From Nemertoderma westbladi (taxonomy: Eukaryota > Xenacoelomorpha > Nemertodermatida > Nemertodermatidae), in NCBI GenBank assembly GCA_032718475.1, contig JAUCBJ010002954.1, positions 1 to 22,220 on the forward strand: 22,220 nucleotides of DNA, given 5' to 3'. The notes beneath the pieces were generated by a model. It was not told where the DNA came from and did not search any database. It saw only the letters and a list, made by a program, of their open reading frames with translations. Below are positions 1 through 7,399 of the stretch, one piece after another. A program made the position numbers and the translations under genes. How positions within the stretch are numbered: the stretch's first letter is position 1; each line of letters begins with the position of its first letter.

Positions 1-504
1 TTTCAGATGTAAACAATTTCCCAGCAAAGATAGATAGATTCAGATATAAACAACTTTCGCAGATGTAGTTGGTATCGAAACATTAATCATTTATTTTATT
101 AAAAACAATACAGCCTTTCCTGCAATATTTTAGTAATTTTTCTTGTTAATAGTTTATTAATAGTTAAAGTTAATTATATTAATTATAATTAATATTATTA
201 AATAATGATACTGTGCTTATTAGTATATTACATTTAAAATATTTATTGTTTGTTTGTTACGCTAAAGGGAAGGCAGGAAGAGGTACAGTACCTCTGTACA
301 GTACTGTTACTGCCGAATATGGCGAAACACTTTAACATTCCCCATATTGCCCTGATTGCCAGCTGATACAGTGGAGTTTATTATATCCAGACGATGAAGG
401 AAGATGGGAAGGTGGGAATCAAACGATGTTTTTACCTTCCAATTGAAGGAAAAGAGCAGGTTACAGCGGCGGCAATTTCTACCCAAAACAATAAACGATG
501 TTGT

Positions 505-960
505 TGAAAAGTTTCACCCACCGCCGAAAAATACAAGTTTCAGAATTCTTATGCAATTTTTAGATATTCCATTGAATTCAGAACCTTCACAAATCCGTAT
601 AACGCAAGAAACCCCATACTTTCCGAAAAATACAAGTTTGAGATGTATAGTTGTTAGATAAATATTTATTCCATTGAATTCAAAGCCCCCTTAAACCTCT
701 AAAATGTAAGATAGGACTATTGAATGAATTTTCAAAATTTCTTGCTGGCACCAAATTTTGCACACGGCACCGAAAAATACAACGTTGATGATATGCCTGG
801 TGCAATTCATATATATTCCAACGAGACTAGAACGCCTAAAACCCTTATTGTGGAAAAAACTGCTTCAAATAATCAATTTACAAAATTGAAATATTTCAAA
901 ATTTGGGGCTGGCACCAAAATGTGGCACCCGCCGCTAAAAACAAGATTAAAATTTATAGC
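505..960. repeat. Diverged short repeat module in AT-rich upstream DNA
   Basis: The first kilobase holds no convincing gene. It contains several diverged copies of a module around the string CCGAAAAATACAAGTTT: copies start at 524 and 623, a weaker one lies near 769-780, and a poor one near 931-945. The first two are each followed about 26 to 28 bases later by ATTCCATTGAATTCA (566-580 and 668-682), so the unit is roughly 100 bases. Two later copies share a GCTGGCACCAAA lead-in (about 744 and 909). A similar string recurs at 4113-4126. Short open frames here (404-661, 724-999) follow the repeats and look like nothing I know. Family unknown. Confidence 0.45.
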
Positions 961-1064
961 TTATTTTATATGAATTCCATTTTAGTTAGTTTCAGTTAGT
1001 CTTTTAGTTAGTAGCGCTGGTTTCAGAGAGGGGTGAGGGGGGTGTTATATTGACTGACATGGGC

Positions 1065-1236
1065 AGAAACTCCAGTATTCATTTTAGCTACCATTTAAGG
1101 ATGCAAGGCAGAGATGCCTCGCTAAACCCTTCAAGGCATTCGTGACGAAACGAAAACTACCTTGGACCCCATGCCGGGGTTGAACCCACAACCTCCGTGA
1201 GATGTGAATTCAATATAACCACTACACCAAGGTGGA
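1065..1236 (-). mobile_element. tRNA-derived SINE, copy 1 (3' end truncated or diverged)
   Basis: Read on the minus strand, this starts with a tRNA-like head carrying an A-box-like TGGTGTAGTGGTTA (1229-1216) and a B-box-like GGGTTCAACCCC (1187-1176), the internal RNA polymerase III promoter pattern. The start and the end of the head can pair (CCTTGG with CCAAGG), but the cloverleaf is not that of a working tRNA. A body follows with GTTTTCGTTTCG, then CATCTCTGCCTTGCATCC, then TGGTAGCTAAA. The same body recurs on the plus strand at 2807-2900, which shows that this is a dispersed element. It lies 200 bases upstream of the Nup43 gene and points away from it. Confidence 0.75.
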
Positions 1237-1249
1237 ACAAGTGTCAGAT

Positions 1250-1275
1250 ACCGTCAGATCAGATCAGATCAGATT
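1250..1275. repeat. Short (CAGAT)n-type microsatellite
   Basis: Four near-perfect TCAGA/TCAGATCAGA units occur just upstream of the Nup43 gene. Confidence 0.6.
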
Positions 1276-1444
1276 AGGACAGACGTTTTAGCCAACCTAT
1301 TCATCGTGGTACAGTACCGGTACTGTATAGTATAACATGCTGTAGGAATATAGCTGTGGCAGTATTGTGACTGTCGTCTTAATGAAAAACCAGATCGCAT
1401 TCATTTAAAACTTTGCTCAGTAGCTCAATTCAACAACAAACAGC

Positions 1445-2428
1445 ATGTCATGTACAAAACGCTATATGGGATACAAGGTGGGGTCTGTTGGATTCTTTCC
1501 AGTGCTCAATCAATCCACCACGGAAGTTCGCATCTGTACGGGATCATGGGATGAACCGGAGAATCGTTTGAGTGTATGTCGCGTTGTATCGGACACGGCA
1601 GACACAGTCCAAGTGGAACTTCTCTCTCAGATAAAACATGTCCATGACGTGATGGACTTACACTGTCCGAGTCCGGATTGCGTAGTCAGCGCTTCGGGTT
1701 CTGGTAGTGTCTACCTGTATAGCTACGTTGGCAACTCGCTCCAATGTTCGGGAGAGTTTAAATCCTCAGAATGCGCCGTCAATAAGGTGTATTCCGTGAT
1801 CCCTGACGTAGTTAGCTGTGGGGAGGATGGCTCGATTAACGTGTCGCGTTTGGAACGTGGAGGTTTAGATAAATACTGCGGTAAACGCGATACGTGCGCT
1901 GTGAATGGACTCAATGTTAACCGCAATCTGGAGGTGGTAACAGCGAACGCCGCGGGTCAACTGAAGCTGTGGGACACCCGGGCGTCTGGGAACGGACCGG
2001 AGCGGACGCTCTCCGTTGCCGGGGGAACCACGGTTGGTTTACTCTGCGTCGACAGACATTCTTACCAACAACACTCTTTAGCGACAGGTTCAGTAGATGG
2101 GCGTCTGTGTTTCTGGGACCTCCGTAAGGAAGGCACCCCGGTTGTCCTTCTAGAAGGAAACTCTTCCCCGATCTGGGACCTTCGGTTCAACCCCAATCAA
2201 CCGGAGTTCCTATACAGCTGTTCCGGGAACGGGGCCGTCTGGCAGTGGAATGTTTCCAATGGGGACTGGTTGGCAACCGAGTTGGAACGCCGGTTAGACA
2301 TTGTTCCAATCTTGTCGCCCTCTGCCGGTACCGAAACAATGTCTGTGAATAGTTTGGATATCCTTGGAGATATAGCTTTATGTGGGTCTGATGATGAATC
2401 GATCTACATATTCACTGGTATTGTTTAA
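1445..2428 (+). CDS. NUP43: Nucleoporin Nup43, WD-repeat subunit of the Y complex
   Basis: A 327-residue beta-propeller protein. In known animals Nup43 is a peripheral subunit of the Nup107-160 (Y) complex, the outer scaffold of the nuclear pore, and goes to kinetochores in mitosis. Visible Nup43 signatures are TGSWDEPENRLS near residues 32-43, HDVMDL near 67, a GQLKLWD repeat blade near 172, CVDRHSYQQHSLATGSVDG leading to the CFWD blade at 222-225, and the C-terminal SVNSLDILG with LCGSDDESIYI. At 327 residues it is shorter than the roughly 380-residue vertebrate protein; the shortfall lies mainly in the linker before the last blade. The ATG has A at -3. The frame is uninterrupted, so the gene has no intron in the coding part here, unlike the multi-exon vertebrate gene. 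It could be the functional gene or a preserved retrocopy. I assigned it by recalled motif similarity, not by a search. Confidence 0.85.
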   Translation: MSCTKRYMGYKVGSVGFFPVLNQSTTEVRICTGSWDEPENRLSVCRVVSDTADTVQVELLSQIKHVHDVMDLHCPSPDCVVSASGSGSVYLYSYVGNSLQCSGEFKSSECAVNKVYSVIPDVVSCGEDGSINVSRLERGGLDKYCGKRDTCAVNGLNVNRNLEVVTANAAGQLKLWDTRASGNGPERTLSVAGGTTVGLLCVDRHSYQQHSLATGSVDGRLCFWDLRKEGTPVVLLEGNSSPIWDLRFNPNQPEFLYSCSGNGAVWQWNVSNGDWLATELERRLDIVPILSPSAGTETMSVNSLDILGDIALCGSDDESIYIFTGIV

Positions 2429-2593
2429 TTTATGGATTAATTACAAACTAGTTAATATTCACCAGTCTAGAAGTTAAGTAAAACTACTTAGAATTGAGTT
2501 AAAATTTAATGAGTTAAACAATATAGAATCATAAAACTCAATCATATACAAATTGTTTACTTTAACAGTATTCAGTATTATTTTATTTTGTGC

Positions 2594-2599
2594 AATAAA
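2594..2599 (+). promoter_or_regulatory. Poly(A) signal AATAAA for the Nup43 transcript
   Basis: A canonical AATAAA lies 166 bases after the Nup43 stop codon in AT-rich 3' sequence. The 2429-2720 stretch otherwise shows nothing and is the likely 3' UTR and flank. Confidence 0.6.
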
Positions 2600-2719
2600 T
2601 ATGTACCTACTTTGAAATATTTTTTCAGAGCCATATAAATGTGTCGGAAAATTCTGCTAAATTGATTCTATTCTTCCTGAATGAATTGAGTTTTGAACGG
2701 GACACTAAAGGGACATCTC

Positions 2720-2804
2720 GCCATTTTTTTTCCCTATATAATAAGTCAGTATCCCGAAATAGTAACTCGGGATTCCGAGATAATAAGTCGGGATCCCGAG
2801 TTGG
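2720..2804. repeat. Left segment of the 21-bp BamHI-type satellite
   Basis: Diverged units (ATAGTAACTCGGGATTCCGAG, then ATAATAAGTCGGGATCCCGAG) of the same satellite that continues at 3003. The array is interrupted at about 2805 by a SINE fragment. Confidence 0.75.
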
Positions 2805-3002
2805 CCGTTTTCGTTTCGGCACGAATGCTTTAAAGGGACCAGCCAGGGCGCATCTCTGCCTTGCATCCCTAAGTGGTAGCTAAATGAGTACTAGAGTTTC
2901 CTTTGGGGATTAAAGTTCTGGGGGGACCGCACTGGAAATAAGTCGTCAGACTTTGTGTCCCTGGCCTAGCGGCCGAAGAAAACTTTACTTTTACTTTACT
3001 TT
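2805..3002 (+). mobile_element. SINE copy 2, 5'-truncated, inserted in the satellite
   Basis: From 2807 the sequence matches the body of the minus-strand SINE at 1065-1236: GTTTTCGTTTCG, CACGAATGC, CATCTCTGCCTTGCATCC, TGGTAGCTAAATGA, GAGTTTC. The tRNA-like head is missing, as expected for 5'-truncated retroposition. Beyond the shared part this copy has a longer 3' region ending in a T-rich ACTTT/ACTTTT tail (2981-3003). Satellite sequence flanks it on both sides, so it landed inside an existing array. Confidence 0.75.
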
Positions 3003-3890
3003 TTAAGATATTAACTCGGGATCCCGAGATATTAAATCGGGATCCCGAGATAGAAACTTGGGATACCGAGATAGTAACTCCCAAGATATTAACTCGTATC
3101 CCGTGATAGTAACTCGGGATCCCGAGATATTAACTCGGATCCCGTGATAGTATACTATTTCGGTATCCCGAGATATTAACTCGGGATACCAAGATAGTAA
3201 CTCAGGATCCCAAGATATTAACTCGGGATCCCGAGATAGTAACTCGGGATCCCGAGATAGTAACTCGGGATACCAAGATAATATGTCGGGATCCCGAGAT
3301 AATAAGTCGGGATCCCGAGATATTAACTCGGGATCCCGAGATAGTAACTCGGGATCCCGAGATAGTAACTCGGGATACCAAGATAATATGTCGGGATCCC
3401 GAGATAATAAGTCGGGATCGCGAGATAGTAACTCATGATCCAAAGATATTAACTCGGATCCCGTGATAGTATACTATTTCGGCATCCCGAGATATTAACT
3501 CGGGATACCGAGATAGTAACTCAGGATCCCAAGATATTAACTCGGATCCCGTGATAGTATACTATTTCGGCATCCCGAGATATTAACTCGGGATACCGAG
3601 ATAGTAACTCGGATCCCAGATATTAACTCGGATCCCGTGATAGTATACTATGTCGGGATCCCGAGATATTAACTCGGGATCCCGAGATAGTAACTCGGGA
3701 TCCCGAGAATACTCGGATCCGATTACTATCCGGATACCGGATACCCGGATAGTTACTATCGGGATCCCGAGTTAATATCTCGGGATCCCGAGTTACTATC
3801 TCGGGTATCCCGAGTTAATATCTCGGGATCCCGAGTCACTATCACGGGATCCGAGTTAATATCTTTGGATCATGAGTTACTATCTCGCTA
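3003..3890. repeat. 21-bp palindromic satellite array with an internal inversion
   Basis: Tandem 21-bp units alternate in the linker (ATAGTAA, ATATTAA or ATAATAA) around the perfect palindrome CTCGGGATCCCGAG, which contains a BamHI site. Up to about 3715 the units read in one orientation. After a scrambled stretch of about 40 bases (3712-3755) they read as the reverse complement. Higher-order copies are visible: a 105-bp (five-unit) block repeats at 3267 and 3372, and an 86-88 bp block beginning GATATTAACTCGGATCCCGTG repeats at 3445, 3533 and 3619. Because 21 is a multiple of 3, the minus strand reads as an open heptad frame (LLSRDPE-like, 3443-3003). I take that as a by-product of the period, not a gene. 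Confidence 0.9.
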
Positions 3891-4374
3891 GGTTTTTTTG
3901 GACACTGTTCACAAATATTGAACTCAAATAGAACATTCTAGAAACTTTTTGGTAATGTTGAATGTGCTCTCTGGGTCAACGAAAAAATCTCGTAGTGCAA
4001 ATATGATAATAATAAATCACCACAAAATTAAATTGATTTTATGACCATGTGGTTTTTTTGGATTGCTGATCACGAATAAAAACAATTTTTTCGATTTGTG
4101 TCAATGTGCGGCACGAAAAATACAAGTAGCAAAATTTTGATAACCAAACATCATTACCAAATCAACCTGATTTTTAGACATAATAGGTTTTCTGGGACGC
4201 TGATCACGAATGTGACACTCAAAAATATCATATTATCCACCAAATTCGCTTTTTGCAATTTGAAATGTTTGCTACTTGTAATTTTCGTCCCACCAGACAA
4301 GCACCAAAATTGACAGTTGCGTTACCACGAATGATTCGTATCGTGTTGTATCGTGATCAGCGACCTTGAAAACC
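3891..4374. repeat. Diverged repeats and an inverted pair around GCTGATCACGA
   Basis: Three diverged direct copies of a block with T-rich TTTTTTTGGA followed by CTG(A/T)TCACGAA occur near 3895, 4052 and 4187. A fourth copy is in reverse orientation at 4351-4374. The block at 4186-4209 and the one at 4351-4374 are reverse complements at 21 of 24 positions, giving a fold-back of about 190 bases. No protein is recognisable in the small frame at 4098-4313. Confidence 0.5.
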
Positions 4375-5540
4375 AGTATAGCTTCATAATTACCAAACCA
4401 AAGGCATGAGCAAGTACAGTAATATACTTATCTGCAGTTTGGGCCTATCCATTCAATAAATAGTAGTAGCTTACTAGGCCCTTATGAGTACCAGCAGCTG
4501 GTGTTTCTATCGTTGAGTTGATGGCAATTATCGTGTTTTCATTTTCGCTCACTCATGGTACTGGTTTGAGGGGCAGGTTCGTTTAAAGCCAGCTTGTTGG
4601 CTTTCTAGTATTTTACTGTATAATGCCAACAGGTGCAAAAATATATTTATCTATTTTTACATACTTTCAGTAAAATTTCAAGTAGCAAGAAGGCGTTATT
4701 AAAGCTTCATTGATTCTTTCAATCTTATTCCATAATTGGTTGAATGTCTCTTTCATTACATTTAGGGAATTAATACAATTAAAAAGGGTAAATATTGTTC
4801 ATAGGATTAGTATTATATTAGTTTTATTGTATGTAAAATACAATAAACAAAGGAGAATGATAGCTAGCTAATAATTCATGTTATGTTAGTTTTAATACCG
4901 CCTAGTATAGTGGAGTGGCTTAGTGAAAAATTGTGACAAAAATGCCAAAAGTACCGGTATTTTGTTAGTAACTATGGGTACTGGGTTGATGACAAAAATC
5001 CCATGCTCCATAATAACCATATACGTCATTGTTCATAAAGTAGCACTTTATACTGTAGCGTTACGGCGTTAACGAGGGCCGCAAATGCTTTAAAGTGATA
5101 ATTACGAACAATGGCGAATCTAATCTAAGTTATGCACTTAAACTTTCTAGAATAACCTAATAATGACACAGTGACATACTGGACATACAGTACATAGTAA
5201 AATGTATGGCTTAGGGACATACTGAGAAATAATGTCGCACTGCGATATAAAGTTGGAAAATATGTCGCCCTGGCGATTTGGTAGTGCGAAATTAATTCTA
5301 TACAAATAAATAAAATGTTTCTATTTGAACATATATTTTTCCTGGAAATTCTAAAGAATTTGGCATTATACTATACTACTACAGGAATATCGCCATGTTG
5401 CATTGCATTATATGTTTTATTCCAAAATTGTAACATTACTCAACGCCGTTAGTATTAACAGCGAGTTGTTATTTTGCACTTCACAACTTTTGAGGACATT
5501 ACAACATTGTATTGGCCTGTACCACTTAGTATTGTATTTG
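4375..5540. other. AT-rich intergenic DNA, no gene seen
   Basis: I see no coding sequence, RNA gene or clear transposon end here. Small repeated words occur, such as ATGTCGC(A/C)CTG around 5233 and 5265 and TAGCACTTTA at 5041. Confidence 0.5.
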
Positions 5541-5548
5541 GTGTTATC

Positions 5549-5585
5549 CGTTAAGTAATGTCCTCTTAGTGGACATTACTTAACG
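5549..5585. repeat. Perfect 15-bp inverted repeat
   Basis: The arms 5549-5563 and 5571-5585 (CGTTAAGTAATGTCC and its exact reverse complement) are separated by a 7-base loop. The arm also carries GGACATTAC, which recurs at 5493, so this may be part of a small fold-back or MITE-like element. Confidence 0.75.
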
Positions 5586-5819
5586 CCGCCATTGATTACC
5601 ACGTAAACATTAGGTGGAAATTTGCCTGACAGCCAGATAGGCCTACTGCATTACCTACCGGTAGGCGGGATATAGCTATTAATAACCAGTAGGGCCTAGC
5701 TATATTATTATAACATGGCTCCACACGCCACCATAAATATATACTAACTTATTTATAACATAATTTATGTTATTTTTACATTTATTTATGCAGCAACTAA
5801 TTCAATTTTTGCAGTTTTT

Positions 5820-6015
5820 ATCACTTATAATATATATACAAACTACATACAAAAAAAGTTGTTGCAAAGTACTTTACAGTGTTCTGATCCTCGTGTCTTT
5901 ATTCTCACTCACTCACTAACGCTCGTTCGTGTAACAAAGCCTCTCGGATCATCACACTGTAAAGTGCTACTTTACACACAAGTATGTAAATAGTTATTAC
6001 ATATATAATATTAAG
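5820..6015. mobile_element. Fold-back (MITE-like) element with imperfect arms
   Basis: CTTTACAGTGTTCTGATCC at 5872-5890 is mirrored by GGATCATCACACTGTAAAG at 5946-5964. The similarity continues outward through ACTACATAC against GTATGTAAATAG and an alternating TATATA stretch on each side. The arms are about 60 bases long and imperfect, with about 55 bases between them. No coding capacity. Target-site duplications are not clear. Confidence 0.5.
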
Positions 6016-7385
6016 AATGCAGTCCACAAAATAGTGCCACCACAACTTATCACCCGACATTTGCTAGATCATCCGCATCTTCAAGACTAGTGCTGAAGTG
6101 TCCTTTACAAGGCGCCCAGATCATGGGCTTTTGCCATGCTTAGCTTATTCAGTCCATGAGGCCGCCAAAGCATAAGATGGAACACTAGCTGCACCTCACG
6201 GCGAAAGCAATGCCCTGCGAAGCGGAGGCGGCTTCGTTCACGAGTCAGGCTTGGGAAAACTAATGAAACACCTCCGATGTTTTATATATTCAGATTACTC
6301 TGATTGTGGATGTGTTCATTGTTCTACTTGACACAATGAACACAGCGTTCTTGTATAAGTGCTATCCAGAGATTTGGTGTTCTCAGCAATTCGACCCCAG
6401 CATGTAACTCCCATATGGGATTACTACATAGTTCTATTAATTGTGGCCCTTCAAATCATACATAATAGAACCTTAAGATTCCGTTTTATTCTATTGGACT
6501 TCTAAAGCATTTTGTATGAGTAAATCGGATGAGCCGATCGGACATTTCCTGAGGCCGTCCAATTTCTTGTTTTCGTTTTCTTGTAGTTTACAAAAAGACC
6601 AACACTAGAAGCAGCCTGCTCCAATGAGCAGAGGAACCTTTGAGCTCCTACCAGCTGTTCAGACAGCACTCCTCACTCATTATTACAGTCTATAGTTCAG
6701 TACGGTACTGTTATTTGGCTGGATTTGATCAACTTATTGTTCCCGTAGGGGTCTTACCATCACACCATCCTTATTAAGATAGTCTAGAGTTTTGTAAAAC
6801 ATAATCAATTATGAACAAGACTGGTGCAATTGTGTCACCCTGAACCACTCTCCATAGGACTTAGAATGCATTTTTGTTATCATCAACAGTAGCCACAAGT
6901 GTAAACCATCGTACAGTGATAATCTGATTGCTGCAATAATTTCTTCAGGAATCCCATATGCTGCCAGTTTGCTGAAAATACGTGGTTGGGAGTCGTAATC
7001 AAAGACATTCAAGAAGTCAGCAAAGATAACAGCCAGATGTCTGTCATTCTTTTTTTTGATAACTCTTCAATTATCCTTCTAAGTGGCAAAATGGGCTCCA
7101 TGCTGCCATGGTCCTACGACCTTTACGGAAGCCATTCTGTTTTCCAAGTAGCAGTCCCTCAATGGGTCCCTGATGCAATTGAATATATTTCTACTGTATT
7201 ATATAGCTTCGCAGCAGTCGAGACAAAAAATCCATAGAGAGATATGTTGTCCTTCTTGGAACTGGCACCAACTTATTTGTTTTCATTTCTTGGGGGACTC
7301 TTTTTGTCCTATATGTCCACGATGACTGGGAGAACTGAGGAATCCGCAGGTTTAGGGATTGCCGTGCCTGGTGTGATTTGCTGAT
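6010..7385 (-). pseudogene. Decayed non-LTR retrotransposon reverse transcriptase
   Basis: No frame is intact, but pieces in different frames on the minus strand follow the order of a LINE-type reverse transcriptase. From high to low coordinates these are VPVPRR near 7260; QNGFRKGRRTMAAW near 7150-7110; RRIIEELSKKRMTDI near 7070-7030; a frame change into VIFADFLNVFDY; YGIPEEIIAAIRL near 6960-6915; VQGDTIAPVLF near 6850-6815; GLFVNYKKTKTRN near 6600-6560; and FAGHCFRREVQ near 6235-6200. Between the GDTIAPVLF and YKKTK blocks the catalytic YADD segment cannot be found and appears deleted. Stops and frameshifts are many. The style of the motifs recalls RTE-like elements common in marine invertebrates, but I cannot fix the clade. 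The upstream edge runs into the satellite that starts near 7400. Confidence 0.75.
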
Positions 7386-7399
7386 AACGTGTGAAGTTG

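Noticed and set aside
1141-1236. Possible functional tRNA gene on the minus strand
   Set aside because: A and B boxes are present, but the T arm is not followed directly by the acceptor stem and no sound anticodon arm forms. It continues into a SINE body shared with 2807-2900.
3003-3443. Minus-strand 146-residue frame with LLSRDPE heptads
   Set aside because: It follows the 21-bp satellite period, which keeps any frame open. It changes with satellite orientation and has no non-repeat domain.
3003-3890. CRISPR-like array
   Set aside because: Repeats are head-to-tail with no unique spacers and the context is eukaryotic; it is a satellite.
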